From positions 890,850-954,849 of the forward strand of contig NZ_BSTQ01000001.1 of assembly GCF_030269605.1 (NCBI RefSeq): DNA of 64,000 nucleotides, in the 5' to 3' direction. The notes below the pieces were generated by a model. That model was not told the origin of the DNA. It saw nothing but the letters and a program-made list of their open reading frames with translations, and did no database searches. Source of the stretch: Lentzea sp. NBRC 105346. Its GTDB lineage: Bacteria; Actinomycetota; Actinomycetes; Mycobacteriales; Pseudonocardiaceae. A program made the translations under genes and the position numbers. This document shows, piece by piece, positions 10,960-19,363 of this stretch. How positions within the stretch are numbered: the stretch's first letter is position 1; every line of letters begins with the position of its first letter.

Positions 10960-12183
10960 ATGCCGTCTGTCGACATTCTTTCCGACAAGCCACCGTCCGC
11001 CGTCGATGGCGGTGCCCAGCTGGTGGAGTGGCTGCGGGCCCAGCGAGAGCGCCACGCGGTCAGCTTCAGCGAAGAGTTCGGCATGTACCACGTATTCCGG
11101 TACGCCGAGGTTAAAGAGGTCCTTTCCGATCCGCACACCTATTCGTCCGACATGATCACCGGTCTGATCCCGGACGAGGAGCAGAAGAAGGTCGGCCTTT
11201 TCTTCGAGCACCACCTCGGCAAGAAGGATCCGCCGTCGCATCGCATCATGCGGGGCCTGTTCAACCAGGCGTTCACGCCGCGCATGGTCGCGCAGCTCGA
11301 GGACCGCGTCACCGAGATGACCAGCGGCCTGCTCGACGACGCGGGCACCGGCGAGGTCGACCTCGTCGTGAAGCTCAGCTACCGGCTGCCGGTCACGATC
11401 ATCGCGGAGATCCTCGGCATCCCGCCGGCCGACGAGAACACCTTCATGCGCTGGGCCGACGCTCTCCTTGCCGTGACCGGGCAGGAGGAGGGTTTCCCCG
11501 AGGACCACGTCCCGGACGTCGCGGACGCGCTGAGCCATCCGTTGATGGAGATCCAGAACTACCTGATCGAGCACTGCGCCGACCGCCGGGAACGGCCGGG
11601 CGACGACCTGATCAGCCGCCTCGGCCAGTCCGAAATGGATGGTCACCGGCTGAGCAACGACGAGGTCACCGCGCTGGCGATGAACCTGCTGGTGTCCGGG
11701 TACTTCACCGCGACCATGCTGATCGGCAACTGCCTGTTGTTCCTGTGCGAGAACCCTTCGGTGCAGGCGCAGCTGCGCGCCGACCCGAGCGGACTGCCCG
11801 CGCACATCGACGAGATCCTGCGGCTGCGCCCGTCGCTGACGCGCAACCCGCGCCGCATCATGGCGGACACCACGCTGGGCGGTGTCGACCTGAAGGCGGG
11901 CGCGCCGCTGGTCGTGTGGATGGCGGCGGCCAACCGTGACCCGCTGGTGTTCGACGACCCGGACACGTTCAACCCGCTGCGCGACCCGAACCCGCACCTG
12001 TCGTTCGGCCACGGCAGCCGCTTCTGCCTCGGCGCCAACCTGGCGCGGCTGGAGGCGAAGGTCGCGCTGGAGCAGCTGTTCGCGCGCTACCGGCCGTTGA
12101 CGATGGTGCCCGGCAGCGCCCGGTTCCACGACAACTCCGACACGTTCGGGCTGCGCAGCCTGACGCTGAACCTGGAGCGCTGA
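10960..12183 (+). CDS. Cytochrome P450 (P450-2), CYP107-like
   Basis: A 407-residue P450 with the heme loop FGHGSRFCLG (Cys 356) and ExxR in EILR. The I-helix reads SGYFTAT, so the acidic residue normally before the conserved Thr is replaced by Phe. The N-terminus shares a KPPS...DGG..L..WL pattern and EEFGM(Y/W)HVFR with P450-4, so the two are recent paralogues. A strong AAGGAG lies seven bases before the ATG. It is translationally coupled to P450-3 by TGATG. Likely tailors the peptide (hydroxylation or oxidative cross-link); the position cannot be read from sequence. Confidence 0.95.
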   Translation: MPSVDILSDKPPSAVDGGAQLVEWLRAQRERHAVSFSEEFGMYHVFRYAEVKEVLSDPHTYSSDMITGLIPDEEQKKVGLFFEHHLGKKDPPSHRIMRGLFNQAFTPRMVAQLEDRVTEMTSGLLDDAGTGEVDLVVKLSYRLPVTIIAEILGIPPADENTFMRWADALLAVTGQEEGFPEDHVPDVADALSHPLMEIQNYLIEHCADRRERPGDDLISRLGQSEMDGHRLSNDEVTALAMNLLVSGYFTATMLIGNCLLFLCENPSVQAQLRADPSGLPAHIDEILRLRPSLTRNPRRIMADTTLGGVDLKAGAPLVVWMAAANRDPLVFDDPDTFNPLRDPNPHLSFGHGSRFCLGANLARLEAKVALEQLFARYRPLTMVPGSARFHDNSDTFGLRSLTLNLER

Positions 12184-13394
12184 TGTCGATCACCGAACTC
12201 CCCGTGCAGCCGCCGTCGGGTCCCGAGCAGGTCGCGTGGCTGCGGGAGAACATGGCCGCGGACGGCGTGCAGCACGTCGAGGAACTGCACCTGTGGAACG
12301 TGTTCACGCACGCCGAGGCGAAGCAGGTCCTCAACGACACCGTCACGTTCTCGTCCGACCTGCTGTCCGTGCAGATGCCCGAGCACCTGCGCAAGAAGCT
12401 CGGCCTGATCGCCGAGCACAACCTGGCGCGCAAGGACCCGCCCGAGCACCGCGGCGCGCGCAACCTGTTCCAGCAGGCGTTCACCGCGCGCATGGTCACG
12501 CGCCTGGAGCCGCGCATCCGCGAGATGACCGACGAGCTGCTCGACGAGGCGGGAACCGGTCGCGTCGACGTCGTCGACAAGCTCACCTATCCGTTGCCCA
12601 TCACCGTGATCGCCGAGCTGCTCGGCATCCCGACCGCGGATCGCGACACGTTCCGCTGGTGGGTCGACACGATGATCGGCGCGAGCGAGTCCGACGAGGA
12701 GTTCGCCGCCTCACCGGAGGCGATGGAAGCGGCCATCGACAAGATGACCGGCACGGTGAAGAAGGTCGAGGCCTACCTGCTCGATCACACCCTCCAGCGC
12801 CGCGAGGCTCCGCTCGACGACCTGATCAGCCGCCTCACGCAGGCGTCCGTCGACGGCGTGCGGCTGTCCGACGACGAGGTCGTGGGGCTCGCGGGCATGA
12901 TGCTGGTCGCCGGGCACCTCACGTCGACCATGCTGCTCGGCAACTGCCTGCATTACCTGGCGACGCATCAGGACGTGCAGGCTCGGCTGCGGGCGGACCG
13001 GTCCCTCATCGGGTCCGCGATCGAGGAGATCCTGCGGATGAGCCCGTCCGTGACGCGCATGCCGCGCATCACGACGGCGGACGTTTCCCTTGGGGGCAAG
13101 ACGATCCCGGTCAACTCGATCGTGATGGTGTGGGCGGCGTCGGCCAACCGCGACCCGGCCGTGTTCGCCGAGCCGGACCGGTTCATCGCCGACCGGGATC
13201 CCAACCCGCACCTGGGTTTCGGGCACGGCATCCACTTCTGCCTGGGCGCCTCCCTGGCACGGCTGACGACCCGCGTCGCCCTGGAGGCGGTGTTCGACCG
13301 CTACCCGTCGTTCACGGCGGAGGCCGGCGGGGTGGAGTTCCACGACAACCCCAACATGGTCGGCCTGAAGAAGCTCGTCGTCACCACGTCCTGA
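12183..13394 (+). CDS. Cytochrome P450 (P450-3), CYP107-like
   Basis: A 403-residue P450 that starts on the last base of the P450-2 stop codon. It has the heme loop FGHGIHFCLG (Cys 353), ExxR in EEILR and an I-helix AGHLTST in which Leu takes the place of the usual acid. It shares the AEAK.VL and RKDPP/F.QAFT blocks with P450-2 and P450-4. It is the last gene of a two-gene P450 unit; the next gene on the strand has its own promoter. The substrate is unknown, with Pro, Tyr or Asn residues of the predicted peptide all possible. Confidence 0.95.
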   Translation: MSITELPVQPPSGPEQVAWLRENMAADGVQHVEELHLWNVFTHAEAKQVLNDTVTFSSDLLSVQMPEHLRKKLGLIAEHNLARKDPPEHRGARNLFQQAFTARMVTRLEPRIREMTDELLDEAGTGRVDVVDKLTYPLPITVIAELLGIPTADRDTFRWWVDTMIGASESDEEFAASPEAMEAAIDKMTGTVKKVEAYLLDHTLQRREAPLDDLISRLTQASVDGVRLSDDEVVGLAGMMLVAGHLTSTMLLGNCLHYLATHQDVQARLRADRSLIGSAIEEILRMSPSVTRMPRITTADVSLGGKTIPVNSIVMVWAASANRDPAVFAEPDRFIADRDPNPHLGFGHGIHFCLGASLARLTTRVALEAVFDRYPSFTAEAGGVEFHDNPNMVGLKKLVVTTS

Positions 13395-13410
13395 ATTTGA
13401 TTTGTCGGCG

Positions 13411-13440
13411 GAAAAGCTTTTCATCTCCCTATTTCAGGGA
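13411..13440. repeat. Two adjacent palindromes after P450-3
   Basis: GAAAAGCTTTTC (13411-13422) is a perfect 12 bp palindrome. TCCCT/AGGGA (13426-13430 and 13436-13440) is an inverted repeat with a 5 bp loop. They lie 17 bp after the P450-3 stop and upstream of the promoter of the next gene. They could be a weak terminator or an operator; no T-tract follows. Confidence 0.35.
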
Positions 13441-13450
13441 TATGAATAAA

Positions 13451-13480
13451 TTGACAGGTTCCAAGACAATGGGCTACAAC
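13451..13480 (+). promoter_or_regulatory. Sigma-70 type promoter of the beta-helix gene
   Basis: TTGACA (13451-13456) and TACAAC (13475-13480) are separated by 18 bp and lie about 35 bp upstream of the ATG at 13515. The shared GCGGTAAT word is absent here, which suggests control separate from the biosynthetic genes. Confidence 0.55.
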
Positions 13481-13514
13481 TGAAACACCGCCGCCCCGCA
13501 CCGAAGGGCACTCG

Positions 13515-16343
13515 ATGTTGCGGGCGTTCATTGTCTTGAGCATGTTCACCACCCTGACGATCACGGCGCTACCTGCACAGTCCGCGCAGGTAGCGCCACA
13601 GTCCGACCGGCGTCCGCCGATTGCCGGTCTCTACGACTGGAGCAAGGCGGGATATCGCGGAACCGGTGTCCTGCCAGGTTCGAACGACATCAACCCCAAC
13701 CAGAACTGCCAGATCACCGCGGCCGAGCTCGCGAGTCAGCACAATGTCAAGCCGAATGACGGAATTGACGACTCGCCGGGTTTGCAGGCCGCGATCGACG
13801 CGATCCGGACGTCGTGCTCGCCCGGCGCCAGCTACACGAAGCTCAGCCTCATCACCCTGCCCGCCGGGGAACTGAAGGTGACCCGCGAGCTGCACGTCGA
13901 CGCCGACTACCTGGTCATTCGCGGCGCCGGTGCGGCCACGCGGATCGGGTACGAGCCGGACGCGAACACCCTGTACGACACGTTGACCGAGGACGGGTCG
14001 GACTGGGACGAGGACGGCATGACGTCCGGCAGCGGCAAGGGCGGCTGGCTCTGGCCGGGCCGCGGACTCTTCCGCGTCCAGTCGCGCGGTGTCCACTCCA
14101 GCTACGCGAGCGACTACCGCGGTGCGCCGGCGAACCGCAAGGACATCTTCGAGGGCACGGTCAACGTGCACTGGAAGTCGGGCGTCAAGCTGCGCGCCAA
14201 GCCCGGTGACACGGGGTTCGCCGCGCGCACCGGGGACCGCGTGATCCACCTGGCCGCCAACGGCACGTTCACGGCCGGGTCGCTGGTCAACATCCGGGCG
14301 GCGAACACGCAGAAGTTCTATGCCCAGCAGCAGGCGCTCGGCACGCAGTATCCGTTGCTGAACATGCACATGCGCCAGCAGATCTTCACGGTCAGCGCGG
14401 TCGACACCAGGAACAAGACGATCACCGTGGACAAGCCGCTGGAGTTCGACGTGCCGGTGTCGTCCATATCGGACGGTTCACCACCGATCGACGGCGCCAC
14501 GTACGACTCGAAGGCGGCGCCACTGGTCGACCCGGTGGTCGGCGTCGGGTTCGAGAACCTGAGCTTCACGCAGCTGATGCCCGGCCTCGACCCGGCCGAG
14601 GCCACCCATAACTACGGCAATATCGCGCCGAAGGCCGAGATGCACGGCATCGTCTTCAAGTGGGCGGCGAACTCGTGGGTGCGCGGCGTGCACGCCTCCA
14701 TGACCGGTTCGCATCCGATCGTCACCGAGGAGGCGAAGAACCTCCAGATCGTGGACAACGTGCTCGACGGGTCGTGGAACAAGGGCAAGGGCGGCAACGG
14801 TTACTTCCGCGGCTCGCGCGTGTGGGACTCGCTGTACGAGGGCAACACGTCGCGCAACCTGCGCCACTTCACGTTCCAGTGGTCGGCGTCGGGCAACGTG
14901 GTGCGGGGCAACGACTTCGACTCCGACCTCAACCTGCACGGCGGCTGGGAGCGCAACAACCTGTTCGAACGCAACACCGTGCGCGTCCCGTACGACCACC
15001 GGTCCGGCAGCTGCCGCGCGAACTGCGGTGAGGAGGGCGGCGGCGGTCCGGACGACTCGACGTGGTTCCCGATCTGGTGGGGCGCGGGCAAGAAGGCGGT
15101 CAAGTGGTCCGGCGCCACCGGGCCGCGCAACGTGTTCTTCAACAACGCGATGACCAAGCAGGTCACGCCGAACGGCCCCTACGTCGAGTACTACCCGGAC
15201 CGGCACCGGATCTACCAGTTCGGCTGGACCGGCAGCGCGTACCAGCACCTGGACTTCGCCGGCACGCCGATCACCGACTGGGCGCACAACGAGCAGCGCG
15301 ACTACACCGGCGGGCACGGCGTGGACGCGACGAGGACCGATCCGGCGGACTCCTTGTTCCTCAATGATGCCAACGCGACTGAAGTGTCCAATTCGGACCA
15401 ACTGAAGGCGGCGCTGGCGAACGCGACTCCCGGCACGACGATCAAGCTCGCGCCCGGCACGTACCGCGGGGCGTTCGCCACGCAACGCGCCGGGACGGCT
15501 GCGAAGCCGATCACCCTGACCGGCCCGCCGGCCGCCGTGCTGATCAACGACGGCCCGTCCGGCGAGCCGCCGCAATGCCCGGTGCCGACCGCGGGCTGGG
15601 ACTCGGGTTACGGCCTGTGGCTGTTCGGCGCGCCGTACTGGAACCTGACCGGGTTCACCGTGGCGGAGTCCAAGAAGGGCATCGTGCTGGACAACTCGCC
15701 GCACGTCACGATCGACGGGGTGACCGTGCATCACGTCGATGAGGAGGCGGTGCACTTCCGGCGGTCGTCGAGTGACGCTGTCATCAGGAACTCGCGCATC
15801 ACCGACACCGGGCTGGTGCAACCGAGCTACGGCGAGGGTGTGTACATCGGGTCCGCGAACTCCAACTGGTCGTGTCACGGCAACACCGGTGGCGCCGACC
15901 GGTCCGACCGGGTGCAGGTCGTCGGCAACACGTTCGGGCCTCGCGTCGCGGCCGAGCACATCGACGTCAAGGAGGGCACGTCGCAGGGCGTGATCCGCGG
16001 CAATACGTTCCACGGCCAGGGAATCGCGGGCCAGAACTCGGCGGACTCGTGGATCGACGTGAAGGGCAGCGGTTACCTGATCGAGGACAACACGGGCGAC
16101 TTCAGCAGTCCCGGTGTGTTCGCCAACGGGTACGAGACGCACAATCCCGGCACCTCGCCGTCGTTCCCCAACGGATGCGGCAACACGTGGCGCGGCAACA
16201 AGTCCGACCTCGGCGGCGTCGGTCAGTACGCGATCTACGTGTCGTCCGCGTCGAAGTGCGCCGCGAACCCGAACGTCGTGTTCGCGTCGAACACCGTGAC
16301 GCGGGCCAAGAAGGGCCTGACGAACGTCAAGGTCACCCCTTAG
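13515..16343 (+). CDS. Secreted parallel beta-helix (pectate-lyase-like) protein
   Basis: A 942-residue exported protein. The N-terminus has a hydrophobic signal peptide (about residues 1-24) ending near AQSA. NDGIDDSPGLQAAIDA near residue 80 is typical of the pectate-lyase superfamily fold. Later segments repeat asparagine-rich strand turns such as NVVRGNDF, NLFERNTV and VIRGNTF, as in right-handed beta-helix (PbH1-type) proteins, probably in two helix blocks because NDANATEVSNSDQLKAAL looks like a second start. It probably binds or cleaves a polysaccharide outside the cell. GAAGGG precedes the ATG. There is no obvious link to peptide biosynthesis, and it may be a bystander in the cluster. 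The 3' end overlaps the convergent GNAT gene by 4 bp. Confidence 0.85.
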   Translation: MLRAFIVLSMFTTLTITALPAQSAQVAPQSDRRPPIAGLYDWSKAGYRGTGVLPGSNDINPNQNCQITAAELASQHNVKPNDGIDDSPGLQAAIDAIRTSCSPGASYTKLSLITLPAGELKVTRELHVDADYLVIRGAGAATRIGYEPDANTLYDTLTEDGSDWDEDGMTSGSGKGGWLWPGRGLFRVQSRGVHSSYASDYRGAPANRKDIFEGTVNVHWKSGVKLRAKPGDTGFAARTGDRVIHLAANGTFTAGSLVNIRAANTQKFYAQQQALGTQYPLLNMHMRQQIFTVSAVDTRNKTITVDKPLEFDVPVSSISDGSPPIDGATYDSKAAPLVDPVVGVGFENLSFTQLMPGLDPAEATHNYGNIAPKAEMHGIVFKWAANSWVRGVHASMTGSHPIVTEEAKNLQIVDNVLDGSWNKGKGGNGYFRGSRVWDSLYEGNTSRNLRHFTFQWSASGNVVRGNDFDSDLNLHGGWERNNLFERNTVRVPYDHRSGSCRANCGEEGGGGPDDSTWFPIWWGAGKKAVKWSGATGPRNVFFNNAMTKQVTPNGPYVEYYPDRHRIYQFGWTGSAYQHLDFAGTPITDWAHNEQRDYTGGHGVDATRTDPADSLFLNDANATEVSNSDQLKAALANATPGTTIKLAPGTYRGAFATQRAGTAAKPITLTGPPAAVLINDGPSGEPPQCPVPTAGWDSGYGLWLFGAPYWNLTGFTVAESKKGIVLDNSPHVTIDGVTVHHVDEEAVHFRRSSSDAVIRNSRITDTGLVQPSYGEGVYIGSANSNWSCHGNTGGADRSDRVQVVGNTFGPRVAAEHIDVKEGTSQGVIRGNTFHGQGIAGQNSADSWIDVKGSGYLIEDNTGDFSSPGVFANGYETHNPGTSPSFPNGCGNTWRGNKSDLGGVGQYAIYVSSASKCAANPNVVFASNTVTRAKKGLTNVKVTP

Positions 16344-16945
16344 CGCCCGAACTCGACCCGCATCACCACGCGGCGTTTCGTGGGGTGGGCGACCTCGGTG
16401 AACCCGGCCTCCTCGAACACCTGGCGGGCACCGACGTGCAGCTCACCCCACGTGATCTCCTTGCCCGGCTCGGTGATCATCGCGTACGCCTCCAGCGCGC
16501 GGGCGCCGCGTTCTCGGGCGTACGCGACCGTCGCCTCGGCCAGGTGGTAGGTGAGGCCCCGGCCGCGGTAGCCCTTGCGGACCGCGAAGCACGTGACCGC
16601 CCAGACGCCCGCGTCCTGTTTGTCCTCGTTGCGGCCGCGCCACGGGACGGGCGAGCTCCCGTGCAGCAGCTTCGGGTAGGCGGTACGGGGTTCCACCGCC
16701 ACCCAGCCGGCGGGTTCATCGTCCACATAGGCCACCAGCCCGCTGGTGACCGGTGATCTCTCGTCACCGCACCGGGTCTGCGCCTGGAGTGCGGCGATCC
16801 GCTGCTCGTGCGTGGTGTCGCGCCACACCCAGCCGGTGACCTTGAACCGCTGGCACCGGCACCGGCCGGGGTAGTCGGCCAGGCCGAAGATCGCGTCGAG
16901 GTCGTCGGCCGACGCCTCGTTGGCGGGCACGATCCTGATGTTCAC
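16340..16945 (-). CDS. GNAT-family N-acetyltransferase
   Basis: A 201-residue GNAT protein that would transfer an acyl group from acyl-CoA to an amine. The central block VTCFAVRKGYRGRGLTYHL contains the R/Q-x-x-G-x-G/A acetyl-CoA loop (RKGYRGRG). An N-terminal CRCQRF cysteine motif and a C-terminal WGELHVGARQVFEEAGF are also visible. The start is taken as GTG at 16945, because this overlaps the stop of a 50-codon ORF as GTGA, giving coupled translation; the longer upstream reading in this frame would overlap that ORF. The substrate is unknown, and self-resistance by acetylation of the product is only a possibility. Confidence 0.85.
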   Translation of the reverse strand: MNIRIVPANEASADDLDAIFGLADYPGRCRCQRFKVTGWVWRDTTHEQRIAALQAQTRCGDERSPVTSGLVAYVDDEPAGWVAVEPRTAYPKLLHGSSPVPWRGRNEDKQDAGVWAVTCFAVRKGYRGRGLTYHLAEATVAYARERGARALEAYAMITEPGKEITWGELHVGARQVFEEAGFTEVAHPTKRRVVMRVEFGR

Positions 16946-17094
16946 CGCGTACGTTCCTGTTCCCTCTCCCGCAGCATGTCGGAGTGCCGGTCCGCCGGGT
17001 CGTTGCCGAGCGGGCACAGTCCGGTCAGATGGTGCAGCATGCCCAGTCCGACCGCGTCGAAACTCTCGTGTTTCGTGATCGTGTTGTCGGTCAT
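16942..17094 (-). CDS. 50-residue ORF coupled to the GNAT gene
   Basis: ATG at 17094 opens a 50-codon frame whose TGA overlaps the GNAT start as GTGA. The product begins MTDNTITKHESFDAVGLGML and is acidic to neutral, with no membrane segment and a charged C-terminus (REREQERTR). Codon use is GC-rich at third positions. I do not recognise the family. It could be a real small protein or a leader peptide that sets GNAT translation. No strong ribosome binding site is seen, so a leaderless message is possible. Confidence 0.5.
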   Translation of the reverse strand: MTDNTITKHESFDAVGLGMLHHLTGLCPLGNDPADRHSDMLREREQERTR

Positions 17095-17110
17095 GACCGC
17101 AGGTTAGGAT
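17082..17110 (+). promoter_or_regulatory. Possible promoter of the WYL regulator
   Basis: TAGGAT at 17105-17110 is a good actinobacterial -10 box, about 38 bp upstream of the GTG at 17149. TGTTGT (17082-17087) lies 17 bp further upstream as a weak -35. It sits inside the start of the divergent small ORF, so the two transcripts would overlap. Confidence 0.35.
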
Positions 17111-17148
17111 GCATTCCGGACGTTCTACTTCCGGATTGGAGCTCCGCT

Positions 17149-18096
17149 GTGAGACCGGACGCGAGCCCCACCGCCCGTGCCCTGCTGACGCTCGAACTGA
17201 TGCAGGGCAGTCCGGGCATCACCGCGGAGCGGCTGGCGGAGAAACTCGGCGTCACCGACCGTGCCGCGCGCCGCTACGTCGGCATCCTGCGCGAGGCGGG
17301 CATCCCGGTCGAGTCCGCGCGCGGGCCGCTCGGCGGCTACCGGCTGGGCCGCGGGCTGCGGCTGCTCACGTTCAGCGCGGCCGAGGCGCTCGGTCTGGTG
17401 ATGGCGGTGCTCGACGGCCACCACGCGGCGGCCGACCCGACCGGGCCGGTCGGCAGCGCGCTCGGCAAGATCGTGCGAGCCCTGCCCAGTGCGGTGGCGG
17501 CGCAGGCTGAGGCGGTGCGCCGGACCGCGGCCCCCGCGCCCGACCGCAGTGCGGCGCGGCCGGATCCCGCGACGACGTCCGCGCTCGTGCAGGCGTGCGC
17601 GGAACGCCACAAGGTGCGCATCGGGTACCGCTCGGAGGCCGGTTCCGAGTGGGACGCCGAGGTCGAGCCGTGGGCGGTCGTCGTGCGGCATGGCCGGTGG
17701 TATCTGCTGTGCTGGTCGTGCAAGTCCTCGGCGCGGCGGGCGTATCGGGTGGACCGGGTGCGCTCGGTGGAGCCGCTGTCCACCACGTTCGTGCCGCCTC
17801 AGTTCGACCCGGTCACCGAGCTCGAGGAACACCTGGCGGTCGGCTGGGAGTACGACATCGAGGTCGTGATCGAGGCACCGCTCGACCTCGCGGCGCGCTG
17901 TCTGCCGCGCACCCTCGGCCGGCTGGAACCGATCGACGCCGCGACCACCCGGTTGACCGGCAGCACCAGCAATCCCGTCTGGTACGCCGAGGAGCTCGCC
18001 AGGCTGCCCGCGCCGTTCCGGGTCGTGGGGTGCCCGGAACTGCGGGAGGCCGTGCGGGCTATCGGGCGGCGGCTGCTGGCTGCCGCTGCGGACTGA
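17149..18096 (+). CDS. YafY-type transcriptional regulator, HTH plus WYL domain
   Basis: A 315-residue DNA-binding regulator. The N-terminal helix-turn-helix (GITAERLAEKLGVTDRAARR) is followed by the DeoR/HTH_11-like wing GGYRLG. The middle carries the WYL ligand-sensing domain with GRWYLLCW and the arginine-rich RRAYRVDRVRSV, and a C-terminal WCX-like extension follows. GTG at 17149 is chosen because GGAG lies seven bases upstream. WYL proteins sense ligands or nucleic acids and often act on adjacent genes, here perhaps the divergent GNAT unit. The gene's own promoter lacks the cluster's GCGGTAAT word, so there is no sign that it controls biosynthesis. Confidence 0.9.
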   Translation: MRPDASPTARALLTLELMQGSPGITAERLAEKLGVTDRAARRYVGILREAGIPVESARGPLGGYRLGRGLRLLTFSAAEALGLVMAVLDGHHAAADPTGPVGSALGKIVRALPSAVAAQAEAVRRTAAPAPDRSAARPDPATTSALVQACAERHKVRIGYRSEAGSEWDAEVEPWAVVVRHGRWYLLCWSCKSSARRAYRVDRVRSVEPLSTTFVPPQFDPVTELEEHLAVGWEYDIEVVIEAPLDLAARCLPRTLGRLEPIDAATTRLTGSTSNPVWYAEELARLPAPFRVVGCPELREAVRAIGRRLLAAAAD

Positions 18097-19246
18097 CCCG
18101 TTCGACCAGCCCGAGCAGCGGCCCGGTCAGCAGCGTCGTGATCACGGCGACCACGACCAGTTCCGAGTACAGGGTCTGCGAGATCAACCCGCTGCGCAGC
18201 CCGATGTCCAGCGCCACCAGCTGCATCAGACCCCTCGCGTTCATCAGCACCCCGACCTGCACGGCCGCCCGCCACCCCTCCCCCGTCATCCGGGTGGCCA
18301 GGGTGCCCGCGATCACCTTGCCCGCCACGGCGACGACGAGGAACGCGCCGGTCACCGCGAGCTGCCGGGGATCGGCCAGCACGCGCAGGTCGACGCTGAG
18401 CCCGGTGTAGACGAAGTAGAACGGCAGCAGCAGGACGACGCTGACCCGTTTGAGCTCCTGCATCGCCTCCGACGCCGGGAACACCAGCCCCATCGCGAAC
18501 GCGCCGATCACCAGGTGCAGGCCGAGCACGTCGGTGACGGCCGCGGCGCCGAACACGAGGGCGGCGACCACGGAGAGCCCCGCCGGTGTGCGGATGCGCC
18601 GCAGCAGTGGCCGGACGACGAACACGAGCACCAGCGCGAACACCGCGAGGCCGGCCAGGGTGGCGAGCGGGCCGTGCCCGTTGCCGACGCCGACTGCCAT
18701 GAGCAGGGCCAGAAGTAGCCACGCGAGCACGTCGTCGACGAGCCCGGCGGCCAGTGCGATCGACGCGACCTTGCTGCCCCGCAGCCCGCGTTCCTCGATG
18801 ATCCGCGCCAGCACGGGCAACGCCGTGATCGCCAGGACGAGGCCGATGAAGATCGCCGTGATCCGGTTCTCGACGCCGACGAGCACGGCCGTGCCGAACC
18901 CGAGGAACAGCGGCAGCACGATGCCCGGAATGGAGACGACCGCCGAGTTGACCAGCAGCCGTTTGCTCAACGTCTTCGAGAAATCCATGCCCACAAGGAA
19001 CATGTAGAGGCAGACCCCGAGCTGTCCCAGAATGGCGAGCACCGGCCGGACGTCCGGCGCGACGAACGTGTGACTGGCCGCGGGCAGCAGCGTGCCGAGC
19101 AGCGACGGGCCGAGCGCGATGCCGGCGCACATCTCGGCGACCACGACGGGTTGCCGCAGCCGCGTGAACACCATGCTGAGGATCCGGCACACCAGCAGCA
19201 CGGCGGCCAGCGCCAGGAACAACCGGGCCAGGGGGGTCAGATCCAT
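18059..19246 (-). CDS. CPA2-family cation/proton antiporter
   Basis: A 395-residue inner-membrane protein with about 12 hydrophobic segments and the paired aspartates in GLVDDVLAW that bind the cation in CPA2 (KefB/NapA-like) exchangers. There is no C-terminal TrkA domain. The start ATG at 19246 has AAAGG upstream. The 3' end overlaps the WYL gene by 38 bp in convergent orientation. Comparable antiporter genes occur in several glycopeptide-antibiotic clusters, where they may help ion balance, export or self-protection. The shared operator in its promoter gap supports membership of this cluster. Confidence 0.9.
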   Translation of the reverse strand: MDLTPLARLFLALAAVLLVCRILSMVFTRLRQPVVVAEMCAGIALGPSLLGTLLPAASHTFVAPDVRPVLAILGQLGVCLYMFLVGMDFSKTLSKRLLVNSAVVSIPGIVLPLFLGFGTAVLVGVENRITAIFIGLVLAITALPVLARIIEERGLRGSKVASIALAAGLVDDVLAWLLLALLMAVGVGNGHGPLATLAGLAVFALVLVFVVRPLLRRIRTPAGLSVVAALVFGAAAVTDVLGLHLVIGAFAMGLVFPASEAMQELKRVSVVLLLPFYFVYTGLSVDLRVLADPRQLAVTGAFLVVAVAGKVIAGTLATRMTGEGWRAAVQVGVLMNARGLMQLVALDIGLRSGLISQTLYSELVVVAVITTLLTGPLLGLVERVSPQRQPAAAAR

Positions 19247-19315
19247 GTTCGCACCTTTCGCCTTGCCCACTGTCCGGCACAAGTGCCCAAAGGAGCACCA
19301 CAGCCCGTCCATCGC

Positions 19316-19338
19316 GCGGTAATCGCGGGTCTTTCCGC
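19316..19338. promoter_or_regulatory. Copy of the GCGGTAAT operator (site B)
   Basis: GCGGTAAT at 19316-19323 is followed by CTTTCCGC (19331-19338), a partial inverted copy with a 7 bp spacer. It lies between the divergent antiporter and P450-4 genes. The stretch GCGGTAATCGCGG and the following GTCTTTC closely resemble site C upstream of the glycosyltransferase. Confidence 0.5.
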
Positions 19339-19351
19339 TCCCCGGTCTCGC

Positions 19352-19357
19352 TAGCCT
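19352..19357 (+). promoter_or_regulatory. -10 box for a probably leaderless P450-4 message
   Basis: TAGCCT ends seven bases before the P450-4 ATG at 19364, and no ribosome binding site is visible. Transcription would start at or next to the ATG. No clear -35 box is present, so an activator bound at site B may be needed. Confidence 0.35.
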
Positions 19358-19363
19358 GGGTCA

